A DNA stretch of 64,000 nucleotides from Sphagnum compactum (lineage: Eukaryota > Bryophyta > Sphagnopsida > Sphagnales). Position numbers and translations under genes: made by a program. The notes below the pieces were generated by a model. The model was given only the letters and a program-made list of their open reading frames with translations. It was not told the DNA's origin and did no database searches. Below, one piece after another: positions 23,372 through 35,782 of this stretch. Every line of letters begins with the position of its first letter. The stretch's first letter is position 1. The stretch covers positions 8,122,001-8,186,000 of the forward strand of contig OZ234504.1 of the NCBI GenBank assembly GCA_965153455.1. The letters are read 5' to 3'.

Positions 23372-24337
23372 CGTGTGTCACCAAAAAAGGAGGGATCTAC
23401 AATTCTGCAGACAACCCTAGGGAGTTGTTATAACAGATCAGAATCGAACACTCAATTGCTGTCATACCAAAACATCTGCTCTAGCAACCTCCACCCAGAT
23501 CACTCTCCTGCCTACATTCACTGATCATTCGCGACTTCAGTAGTCATGCATCTGAACTGGGCAGATCGGTTCACACAAACCAAACTTCAAGAGTTTTGCT
23601 TGCAATCAGGAAACACAGTACAAACTTCTTTCTCCTACAGTGTCTCATCCGGAACCAGACACCTCACACCATGGAACCTCCCCTAATCAGAAGGTTGAGC
23701 ATTCCTCAAAGTCCATAGAGTTTCAAACCTCAAGCCAAAACTGATGACAGAAACACAACCTCTCTGTACTACTGCATTCACTCGTCATCCACAACTGAAT
23801 AGCTCTCTGGTGCTACTCCACACATCGACTCTCACCTCCCAAAAATCAGCCGAGCTCTATCCTCTCAGTGCTCACTCAGACTACGTCCTCACAACGTCCA
23901 TCTCGATTGGTCAGTGGCGCAGCGGAATTTCACAGTCCAACCAAGATGTTCTAGCCAAAAACCCGACAAAAACCTTCTGCCCACTCCTCTCTGCATCCCC
24001 TTCTTTCTACTTCCCTCCTCCTGCTTCCTCTCCAAGCTCCCCTTGTTACCGATCTCCTTCCCGCCACATTCTCCTCGATTCCTCATTACTGCGGCGCCGC
24101 ATCCACCTTATCACTACCGCCGTCATTTTCCTGCAGTTCCATCCAAAACCAGCCAGACAACTACTTCCCATGCACCCCATGCACAATCCGATCAAACTCT
24201 CCTCTAAAGGCGTTAAGAACCGCCGCCCTTCATCAATGAAGGTGGTTGGATCAGTCCTGATCAATTACACTGAAATTCTCACACAATGCACAGTTACAGG
24301 GAAAACTGATGCGGTCACCCCCTTTTCGGGTTACACG
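23372..24337. mobile_element. GC-rich island with imperfect terminal inverted repeats (candidate Pack-type DNA element)
   Basis: A 966-bp island of normal GC within the AT desert. The left end CGTGTGTCACCAAAAAAGG and the right end read inward (CGTGTAACCCGAAAAGGGGG) are similar inverted repeats. The flanking 8-mers TGTTTGAA and TGCTTAAA match at 6 of 8 positions, as an old hAT-sized target duplication might. The interior contains TC-rich leader-like sequence and an open frame at 23744-24376 (210 codons, plus) with Ser/Pro-rich, non-protein-like composition. A captured gene-promoter fragment is one explanation. I recognise no transposase. Confidence 0.45.
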
Positions 24338-27300
24338 TGCTTAAAAAATAGAAAGGTTATTACATGTCTTATTTAAATGTGTAATTATTTTACATTAACA
24401 TTGGAGACCATCCCTTAAATGGATTTTGAATCTTATGACTTATTGATTTTGTTGTTTTTAAAAATAAAATTGATAATATGAAAAGAAATTTGTGTGTTTT
24501 TGCAATCTTGTTGTTGATTAGTTTTTTAACACAAGAACTTGAATGAGGTAGCTATTGTAAGGCTTTAAGTTTGAATAACCTACCATAACCTAGCCTAACA
24601 TAACTAAAAGTTAATAATCAAGAGATAGCCTAGGGTATTGTTTAATGATATTATTATTATAAATATTACTACTATTATACATTAATATATAGAATATAGA
24701 TTAATGGTTAATATTATTACTTACTAATTATTATGAATTATAATAGTTAGTTTGCTTAGTAAATAGACTATGTTAGTGTAGAACCATTAATTGCCTATTG
24801 TTGGTTGATGATTATTAAACAATTTTGGATATTTATTCTTTTTGTTTATTTTGTGTGATGTGGAACATCATGGGAATGCCAAGGTTAATTCTACATTATA
24901 TGTTTTTATTAGTTGCATCCTATGGGATAACAAAAATTCTTAAACCTACATACCTATTTACCTAAGCTTAACTACCTACCTACCTAGCCTAAAAAATGTA
25001 AGTAATAATGTCTACCTAACATATTGACGTAAATGCCGCATGCCAACATTTTGTTGGCCTTAAGTTGAATTATTTAAATCATATTAATAAAAGTATTAAA
25101 TATCAAAATAAATTTAGAGTTGTCACATGTCCATTGAGGATTTACTAGCACATCATTGTCATGTCAGCACATCGTTGCCCATGTAGTTGCATAGTAATTG
25201 CAACATAATCGCATAATGATTGCAATGAATTAATTGCAACATAATTGCACAAATTGCATATGTATACAATTTCATACATGGTGAGTTGTGTCATTGCAAC
25301 TTTTGCAACTTTTTCAATGGCACTCAAATTATAGAAATATGTTGTGTTGTAAATGGTTGTTGTAATTCTAAATTGTAACTAAAACCCAATTGCAAATTTA
25401 GTTACAAAAGATTTATTTCTCATAATGTGCGTGTTGTGTAACCCTTACAATTACTATCAACATGTAAGTGAACCTATTAATATTGATTGTGCAAATGGGT
25501 GTAACCCTTAACTATGCAAAGGTACTTCATGTTTTTGTAGTACTCATACTTCGTTTTTTTGTTTCAACCAATCATAATAATTGTTCAACAATTTTGCCAC
25601 ATTTTGAAATGTAAAAATTTGTGAGTATGAAAGTTATTATGAAAATGCAACAAGATGATATTTGTGTAAACATAATTTACAATGTTAAACTTCATACATT
25701 TTTAGCATGATGAGTGCATTTGTTGCACCAAAAGTATTGAAAGTACTATGTCGGTGAAAGCACACTAAGGGTCAACCACTTTTCACCAAAAAAAATGATG
25801 TATATAAACCAATATCACAATACGCAATACATTAAAATTTTAATGGCATTCTTTTGCTATTTTAAACACAAGCAAAAAAAATTAGAATTTACATGACAAC
25901 ATTTTGGAACTCAACATTCACTTTGAGTTTTAATTAATTTTATCCAACAATTAGATGAAAAAGATTGGATAAAGTAATGTACATAAAATATATAAGTTAT
26001 AATTTTGTTACAACCATAGGGCCCCATGTTTATGGTTCATAATATATTACCCAACAAAAAGAAGTTGAAAAAATAATGCAATGCCCATCTATAAAATCTC
26101 CATTTATTTGATATGGTAGTGGTTTTTTTCCTAAAAAAAAGATTTTATGATGCATTTATTATTCAATAATGCAAAGAAACACATTTTTTTTATTGAAATT
26201 TCATCCAAAAACTTTAAAATTTTACATGGTCCTAGATTAATTGATGTATATCAATATCATACAGCACAATAATTCACCCAATAATTCCATTCACAACTCT
26301 AGTTTCGAAACATATATGCAATTTTTCAAATTATATGATGTGTATTATTTTGTCACAAATATACTCCATATGTTCAAGTTTTTCATTGTTTATTGGATTT
26401 TTTTTTAAAAAAATTAGATTAAGTTTAAAGTTAATCAAATATACTTTGAAAAATTAAAAAAATCCAATATGTGATGTCCATACATTGCCAAAAAAGTTAA
26501 GTGCAAAACAATTATACTTGTGATTACAATTTTTAGGGGGCTTAGTGTGCTTTCACCTATGTTATACATGTTCTACACAACTGATGTTGGAGTAACATGT
26601 TTTTTCACAACAACTTAAATATTCCATGTTAACATTAGTTTTTTTAAACCCCAAGAAAAGTTTGAACTACTAAATTTGAGTAGTGTAATATAATTCAAAA
26701 GTTATATGGTTTGGGTTACCAAGTACATGGTGCTTAGGTATTTGTTTACATCAAGCGAATGAAATTTGAATTTGTTACCTTTGGTCACAACATCTACATT
26801 ATTTCCTTGTAAAAAAAAGGTAGAATTACATCTTACATTTCATTAAACTTCACATTTACATGCTAATAAATGAAAAAGATTGACTTAGAAGTTCCACCAA
26901 ACTCCAAGAACATGTGTTAAATATTTTTCCTTATTTGATTTAAGAAAGAGTTATTGAAAAAACATTTAAAGGAAATATTTTCTTTCTGTAAATTATAAGT
27001 TCCATAAAAATCCCATGAAACTTGTGTTTGTAAACATTTAAAAAATGGATTTAAAAATTAACCTATTAATGAGTAATTTTATTCTAGAAAAGAAAGTCAC
27101 CAAAAAATTAAAACCTACTAGTTTTATTTTTTGAAAATTTGATATTGATACCTTATATATGTGGTTCAAAATTAAAAAATTAAAAATTGCCTATTTGATT
27201 GCTTATGAAAAAATGATATTGTGTTCATAAAGGGTTTGGTAAAAAATATTTTAAAAATAAAATTTCAATATTTGGAAAATATAAGGTTTGATTGTTTAAA

Positions 27301-30300
27301 TATTAAAATTACATAAATAAAATCTTGAAATACAAGGAAAATCTTCCTTTATTTTGATTTGTAAAAAACATTGTAAGAAAAAAATTAATTTAGTAATACC
27401 AAAAAAAATTGGCATCATAATTTTGGTTTTTAGCCTATTAAAAATAGACATTCATGAAATAAATGCCCAAAAAAAATTGGTTGGGGATTAGATTTGTTTA
27501 TCTCTTTATAAAACAAAATATTTAATTTTGAAGTGACTATTATTATTGAAGTGGAAACTGATGTTAAATAACATGATGGGATCTTGAATATGTTGACATT
27601 TTTTTCCACAAAAAAATGACAACTTAAAAAAATAATTCCCCATGTTGAACCTTATTTTTCAAAATTAAATAATTATTTGAAAGATACTTGCCAAACTTAC
27701 TATAAACATACAATATAAATTGGTTAACACTGGTCAAAGTTCATAACATTTATACTTTTGTTTTTTCTTGAGAAAACTATACTTACTTTGCATTTACACC
27801 ATTTCCTTTTGGCTATTCCATGAACCCACCCATTCATCAACGTATGAAAGATGAAACAACTTTCCAACCTCAAGTTCACCCCACACATAGCTAGATTTAA
27901 ATACTTGCTTGCAATTGAATTTGCATTACTTTGCACAAAGTTTTAACATCATCGGAAGTAAATTGATGACAATTAAAGGTGCGACATTAAACAATATTCA
28001 AAGTTGATAACATGTTAATTTCAAATACCTCAATAAAATGCTCTAAAATAAAATGAACGGTGACAAAACTTGAACAATGATAATCAACACAATAGAAATT
28101 GGCAAGGGTAGATATGTTGGTATAGAGTTGTGGTCATGGTTGGGCAATGGTGGTGACATTCCAAGCATAATTTATGTGATGGTGACAATGATGCAAACAA
28201 TGGCATAACTCAATGATAACTTTGGTGATGGTGGAGACTAAAATAACAAATAACACAAAACAAATGTGTTGTTATAAATCTAAAAAGATATCAATGACAA
28301 AATTCACAATGATAAAATTTGGAAATGCAAGAATTAAATTACAAAACTAATGATAGTAGAAACCAAAGTAGTAGCCATGCAACTACAAATGAAGTAGCAC
28401 CAATGCAATGGCAAAAATCTAAAAATACAACAAAAAAATTCACAAAAAGCACAAAAATAAAATTGCAAACACCATTCTGGTGAATGGCAGCCCTACGTAG
28501 GCCTAAAAACCTATGCCACCTACCTAATCTATTTTTTCATCTACTTCATCCACTCATCATCGACCTTGAGGTGGTCACATCATTCATTATTTGTTGGTAA
28601 CCTACATGCATAATGTTGAGTTCAAACTTGTAGCTAGTGGCAAAAAATTAAGGCCCGAAATTAAGTTAATGTTCGTTGACAAGGCATTATCATTGGAAGA
28701 AAATTGGAAAAAAAACAACTACCATTTACAATTATATTCTAGTTGCAAAGGACATTTGCTACTAAAAACTATCTAATTACATTAAAAAAGTTGCATAAGA
28801 CATTAGTTGCAAGTGTGGATGAAGTCAATAGTCAACAAGTACTTCATCATCTGTATATTATTGTATGTCATACATATATTATTGTAAAAATCAACAATTT
28901 ACATAATGACATGTGGCAAATGAAAAAGGTTTGAGAAAATATTATTTAAAAATAAATAGTGGATCCTCATCATTTATTTTAAATGGTTTTAGATTGTGAC
29001 ACATGGCATTTATGAATTTGACCAAAATTAATTAAAATCAATATTTAGGTAAGTAGGTAGGTCGATTTAGGTACGTAGATAAGTAAGTAAATAGGTTAGG
29101 AAGGTGGAATAAATATTTTAAATATTTTTTAAGTTTAACCTTTAAGGTTAAGTTCTTTAAAAGGTCAAACTCCTTTGATTGGTTCATCCCAACTCGACAT
29201 GTGTTCTTTCATGTGAAAATGCAAGACAAAGCCTCCTCGTTATATAGTTTTAAAGATGGAAGTGTAGAACAAAACATATGGGATCAAAGTTGAAGTTGCA
29301 ACTTAGTTGCAAACTAGGTTGCAACTAAAACATTTACCTCATATCCTTTGTTGGTTTAAACAAAGTTTGTAAATTATACAACTAAATAGATAAAGTAATT
29401 AGATAATTATTTAATTAGTTAAATAATTATTACATATATAATAATTAATTAACTAATTCATTTATATAAAATATTAATTCATAATTCATAAATTGAAAAT
29501 AAACAAGTTTATAAATAATTAATCAATTTATTATCTATAAGTTTTCATTAATATTTATTAAATAAATAAATATTTCATAATTTACAAAATATTTCATAAT
29601 TAATCATTTTATATAAGTACTAATTAACTTAACTTACTAGTTATAAAATTTATTTGAAGAATCAGACAGATAACTAAAATACCAAATAATCAGTAATTAG
29701 TATTAATTAATAAATTAATATCTACCAATTATATTTTCATAAATAAATTTTTAATGAATATTTTTAAATTAAATATTAATAAATTAACTAGTTCCTTAAT
29801 TGAAAATTTTCCATAATAGTTCTTTAACAATATAATAAATATTATAATATTAAGTAAATGATAATAAATATCTAAATAACATCTAACTAACATGTTAGTT
29901 ATAAGATTTTAGTAATGGTTTTAATAAAAATAAATAAAATAAATATTTATGAAATAAATAATAATCAATTGATTATTTAATTATAAATGATTGATTAATA
30001 GTTCATGTGGAAAGAAAGAAATAACTAATATATGTAATAAATAATAATAATATAATATTACTTATGAAATTGAATATTAACTAGTAAGTATCAATAGTCT
30101 TTAACTAGTTAATAATTAGTGTAACTAATGAATTGTTAATTAATTAATAAGTAGGTAACTGACTGACTAAATATTTAAATTATATTAATTAATTAAAAAT
30201 TAGTTTTAAAATTTTAATGAGTAATTACTGAATTTTATTTGAATTTAAATCATCAATTATTGAAATAAGTATTTGAGATTTATTTCAATAATTAATTATT

Positions 30301-31599
30301 TCATACTTTTTTTGATAAAATTTTATTTGAATTAATTAACTAACTAATTATCTGAATTATATTAACTAATTAAAACTTAGATAATTATGTTAGATGATTA
30401 ATTATAAAATTCAAAATACATGGGAATTTATTTTTTGTAATTGTAAATAATAAACATGAATTTGAATAGAAGCCATCAAGGTAAATATAAACATATCCAT
30501 ATGTACACCTTTATTGAATGTTTAATAGAAAATACACATTGCCTTTAATTTCACAAACTGCTTGAATTAGATTGATTAATTTAGATTAAAGGATAATTAT
30601 TTAATATATTTTTTAGTTCATAAAAACTAATTAAATTAAGCCATAAATTAGTATATAATATATAGTAAATTAAATAAAATATTATATATTAAATATACCA
30701 CAAAATGCAACCTTTGTGGGTGCCAAAAAAACTATTTGCAAAAGAGTCAACTATTATCAATTTCACATATGCTCATGTAACCTAGAAATATTCTAGGTGT
30801 ACAAGTTTGAATATCTTGATGAACCTCCAAAATAAATATTTTTAATATAGTTTATGTAGCATTGGGATCCAATTTGAGGTCTACAAATTCACACATTATA
30901 TGGATAATGAATTGGTAATATTTTATTAACGGCCAAGTAATGGCACCATAGCCATCCAGTTGTAAAACAATGCCAATACTATAGTTTCGTAGTGGCACAT
31001 ATGTAACAACTAATGGCATAGTTGTGGCACAATAGTGGCAACATAATAGCCAACCAACTACACAAACATACTTCATAGTTGAAAACTAATTACAAAACTT
31101 GTACCTCATGGACAGTGGGAATGTGAACACATGGTGTAATTACATGTATGAAAGTTGTACATTAATCGTAGAAAAGTTGTTCAATGTGTAACTTCTTTTT
31201 AACAATTTTAATTTAGTCGCATGTTACGACTACAATGTAACTCTTCAAAAAGTCAGACATAGTTGACTACATGTGTAAATATGGTGTGTATAAATTACCA
31301 TATACAAAATGCATTTAAAACTACGATGCAACTATCAAACAATTAGCTTATTTTTTAACATTGAAATTCAATTATTAAATCACCATATTTATAAAGTTTA
31401 GTTGGATAGGAGTTACACTTTGGAAGACATAATTACAACATAGTTATACTTGAGTGGTTTTTGAGTTCTAGTTGCAGGGTAGTGTGGTTTCCATGGACAT
31501 GATTTCTCGTAATGTGATTTTGGCGAAATCTCCTTACCACCTTTGAACTTGATTTTTTGTTTTTCATTTTCAAGTTGATTGTTTATTTTTTTCCTATGT

Positions 31600-32300
31600 G
31601 TTGTCTTTGAAAGTCGTTTAATTCTTCTTTTCTGTTGTCCATGAACTTTTTCTTCTTCCTTTGTGTTGCTTATGAAAGTTTCTCTAAACTTTCAAGCTTT
31701 CGCAACATTGTAATGTTTTCCTCCAGGTTTTTACAATCATGTTTTGTTGTTATGTATCACAATTCATTGTTAGATTTATGTTCATAATTAAAAAAAATTG
31801 GGAGCTCTTTCTACATCTTTTGTCATATAGGTCAAAGTTTAAAGCTTTTGTAATATTGCAATTTTCTCCTCCAAGTTCTTGAAATGATGTTTTTGGTGGT
31901 TTGTTTCATAGGTGGCCCTCTATGTTAATGATTGAAGTTGTCATAGTTGAAGGTTGTGTTGTTGAAAAAAATGTGTCGTTTCTAAATGTCACTATTTTTT
32001 TTTTAATGTGAATTCTTTGAAATCTCATCATGCTTCAAGTTTTTGTAGCATCATGTTGTTCCCCTTTAAGTTCTTACATTGGTGCTTTTGATGTTGTTGT
32101 AACAATTTTCCATCCTATGTAATTTGTCTTTCTACAACGATGTTTTTGGTGTTCTTGCAACAATGATTTCTCTTTGTCAAATTTTGTTTTTGTTTTTATA
32201 CTGACACTTTTGATGTTCTTGCAACAATAATCTTTCACTTTGTGTCCTACATTATTTGTGTTTTCACAATGACGTTCTTAGTGTTTTATAGTAGTGATTT
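31600..32300 (+). repeat. Degenerate T-rich tandem repeat
   Basis: Units of about 60-68 bp built on TTTTGATGTTCTTGCAACAAT with a TTGTGTT-type spacer. They are clearest at about 32071, 32131, 32195 and 32261, with looser copies back to 31600. It directly precedes the Harbinger-type pseudogene. An open frame at 32242-32457 overlaps its end and is not convincing as a gene. Confidence 0.5.
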
Positions 32301-32644
32301 TTATTTGTTGATCTTGTCTTGTTTGTGTTTTTCCTTTCGTTCTTTTCAGAATTTACATCTTGGCCATGATGAATCCAGTAGAGATTTACTTGTGGATCCA
32401 ATTTTTCCAAGTCATCATGCAATTGAAAAAGTTTCTGATTCTTTGCTAAGAAGTTGAGAATGAAACTTTAGATTGCATGGGAGATTTCTTGGCATCTGAT
32501 AATAGATTATTATTCCAAGCCAGGATGAATGCCATGGTTTTGCATCATTTCACAATGTCTTTCAATTTGATGTCTTGATGACAAAGGAGATTGGGTGCTT
32601 GGTGAAAACTAAAAGCATTATTTGGTACTCAAACTTTCTCAGTG

Positions 32645-33553
32645 CAATATGATGATAAAAAATGGGTCAAACATTTCCAAGTAACCAAAAAGTTTGTTTT
32701 GTAGATCACATAAAAGTTGTGACATTTTATTGAGAAAAACACAAAATATAGGTTTGTTATTCCTGTTGGCATTTAAGTTATCTACTTTCTTTTCAAACTT
32801 GCCCATGGTGCTGATTATGTTCAATGTAATGAAATGTTTGCAATTGGGAAATCTTTTGTCAACATGGTGTTACACAAGTTTATTTTTGTAATGAACATTG
32901 TGTTTATAAATTAGATTTATTGGCCTTGAGGTGAATATTTGTTTCAAGTCATGGCATGCTTCGAAAATTAATGTGGCCTCCTTTTTATTCATGGTGCAAT
33001 TAATTGCACATAGAGTCACATTCAAAATCCCATTGGTGCTTTTCCTATGGACTATTTTTCCTATAATTCCAAAGCTCACAACATGTAGCTGCAAGTAATT
33101 GTTGATCATGAAAAGTGTTTTCGTGATGTTTTTGTGGGATTAATAGGATTTATGAATGATTCTACACTTTTAATATTGTGTAGCCTTTACTAGAAAGCAA
33201 CCTACAATAGACTCTTTGATCTTGAACATGGATCACAAGATGGCATTCGCCCTTACATTCTAGGAGACAAGGGCTATCTTCTTCTACCATGGTTCACGAT
33301 TCCCCATAAACAAAATGCAAATGTTAGACATAGTATTTTAGAAGTAGCCCATCACAAACATCTTTCAAGGTGGAAGAGTGTGGCCGAAAATGCCTTTGGA
33401 ACATTGAAAAAGATGTTCAAAGAATTGTTACTGCAAAATAATTTGCATATCCTTTTCATGCTTGATGTTGTTACCTATTGTTGTATGTTATTCAATTTCA
33501 TTTTGGATGCACGAGATGTTCATGTGAATGCTTTGATGCTTCAATTAGACTAA
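32645..33553 (+). pseudogene. PIF/Harbinger-type (HARBI1/ALP1-like) transposase, decayed
   Basis: One plus-strand frame from about 32645 to the TAA at 33551-33553 reads as a PIF/Harbinger DDE transposase with ten in-frame stops and no frameshift in 297 codons. Recognisable segments in order are KKWVKHFQVTKK, FIEKNTKYRFVIPV, LAHGADYVQCNEMFAIGKS, HGAIN, LQVIVDHEKCFRDVFVG, GDKGYLLLPWFTIPH and SVAENAFGTLKKMF. The usual GAIDGTH first catalytic Asp reads Asn here (GAIN); the second Asp (NDS) and the Glu (AENAFG) are present. Such nucleases cut and paste DNA and normally act with a Myb/SANT-like partner; a relic of such a partner lies at 39531-40142. It is not functional. ALP1-like domesticated genes are excluded by the stops. 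Confidence 0.85.
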
Positions 33554-33750
33554 GAAGATCATCAAGATGCAACAAAACAACTTCAAAATATTCAGATGCA
33601 AAACTCAATGAAGGAAACCTTATTCTAGAAGGTAATGAGCTTTTAGGATCTAACCAATAATTAATTCTTCAAACATTTCTAGGGAAAAAACAAGCACACA
33701 AAGAATGAACAAATTCTTTTCGGATTGAAATGAATTTGGAAATTAATAAT

Positions 33751-34150
33751 TTGATTCAAATTGAATAATTTTTTTTGAGATGAATTATTGAATTGAATTT
33801 TCACCATTTTCACATGGCATTTTAATTCAAATTGAAATAGTTTTCCTCAAATGAATTGTTGAATTCAATTCTCATCATCTTATCATGGCAACCTGACTCA
33901 AACTGAAATAATTTTTTTCAAATGAATTACTGAATTGATTGAATTTTCATCATCTTCAATTGGTAATTTGATTCAAATTGAAATGGTCTTCTTCAAATGA
34001 ATTACTAAATTGAGTTATCACAATCTTCAAATGACAAACTAATTCAAAATGATTTTTTTTTAAAAATGCCTTATTGAATTGAATTTTCACATCTAGTTCA
34101 TTGAAGGTAATCAAACTCAAATTGATTTTTTTTTTTTCATATGAAATTGT
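33751..34150 (+). repeat. Tandem repeat, about 71-bp unit, six copies
   Basis: Copies begin near 33751, 33822, 33893, 33968, 34039 and 34112. Each starts TTGATTCAAATTGAAAT, continues through TTCAAATGAATTACTGAATTG and ends in TTTTCATCATCTTC-ATGGCAA. Spacing is 71-75 bp, and the last two copies are the most diverged. The array starts about 200 bp after the Harbinger-type transposase relic, as a subterminal repeat of that element might. Confidence 0.75.
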
Positions 34151-35747
34151 TAGCATTCTACTCTTCATTTGTATTTTAATTATTCACCATTAGTTGTTCA
34201 TCAGATGAGGATTTAAATATGTGAATTAACAACAACATTTATCTTTTATCTTGGGTGAAGGCATGACATGTTCTAGAACTTAGATTAGATAGAACATTCA
34301 CCATGTTTTCATCTTGTAATTTTTTTTGTCCCGTTCTTTCAAATACTTCAAATGTGCTTTGAAGGTCTATTCTTAAAACTTGGTGTGGTTCCTATTAGTG
34401 TCTAATTCAATAATGTTGACTCGGTCCATGGCGCCCACAATGTTTTTGCTATGTTTATTTGTAGCTTCAATGATCGACATGAAGATTGATGTTTGTTTCC
34501 TGATTATTCTTGTATTCCCCATAATTATCATTGTGGTAGGTGATGGCTGGTTGTTGCCTTTCACATGTGTTGTGAAATTTGAATAATCACAAAACTTGAT
34601 GATTCAAGGATGTTGAAACTTACTTGGTGTAGAAAATTGCGAAAGATCATCTAGATTGATGGCATTTTCCTGATTAATTCATTACAATAAAACATGGTTT
34701 AGTTTTAAGTAAAAAAATAAATAAAAAACCAATTATTTTGACATTTGATCAATTTGACCACTTAGTCATATTAGACAAATCAATTTGAACATGTCCAACT
34801 TGGCTAACAGTCTTTTTTACTGATTAAGATGGTTTTTTTTGCTTAATCAAATTGAACAAAAAATTGGGCAACCAATTTTTTTATAAAAAAAAACTCAAGT
34901 TTTAAATATAAAAATGTAATAAGTAGATAAATAATAAGTACCTACCCACCCGCCATAACCTCTTACCTACCTTTCCACAACCCATCTAGATACTATACAT
35001 TTACACATATGTACAAGGTATACATACAAATATACATATTATTCATAATATATGTTGGTAAAGGGGATTGAACCTTGGTCTCTTTGGTTCCACACCAATG
35101 TCTTGACCATCAAATTAATCATCACACCACTTTAAAACAATATGATACCAAATGCATTCAACATGTTTCTTTGAATTTCAATGATTTTTTGGTCAATGTG
35201 TATAACAACATTCATAAGAAGAAATTTTGTCCTTTTCCACCCCCACACATTATGATTACTATTTGATTTGATTATATTTCAACTACATTTGGCCATCTTA
35301 AAATTTGCAAGTGCCTTATTACACTAATTAATGGTCAATATTGTTCATAATTGTTAGTTTAACCATGTTGTTTTCTAATGAATATAATTTGAACCTTATT
35401 TTATTTTTTAATACTTTCAAATTGTTGATGTGAAAATTGAGATAGGCTTTAACTTTATTTACATAATGCATTATTATGGGTTGATGATTTTTAAAACATC
35501 TTTTCAATTATCAACATGGTACATGAGTTGAACCATCAACTTTTAACATGTTAAAACCATTATTCGTGAGTTGCATTTTACACTTACCATAATTTATTAA
35601 ACCACATGTAACAATTTAAGACCCCACATTTATAATGAAACGAATTATTGATTTTTTCACATTTCTTTGAATTATCAACATTTTTACAAAAGTTGAATCA
35701 TTCATTTTGAACTTATTGAAACTATTATTCAAATGTTGCATATTGCA

Positions 35748-35750
<3 letters not shown>

Positions 35751-35780
<30 letters not shown>
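35751..35780. repeat. (AT)n microsatellite
   Basis: Fifteen uninterrupted AT units in AT-rich sequence. It lies between two related segments (about 35600-35740 and 35790-35940) that share TTTCACAT-TTTGAATTATCAACATTT, so a local duplication surrounds it. Confidence 0.9.

Positions 35781-35782
<2 letters not shown>

Noticed and set aside
23744-24376. 210-codon plus-strand frame as a gene
   Set aside because: Composition is Ser/Pro/Leu-rich without domains, there are no splice partners, and the frame runs out of the GC-rich island into the AT sequence.
33751-34150. Regular repeats as a CRISPR-like array
   Set aside because: The 71-bp units are repeated end to end without unique spacers, in plant nuclear DNA; this is a tandem repeat.
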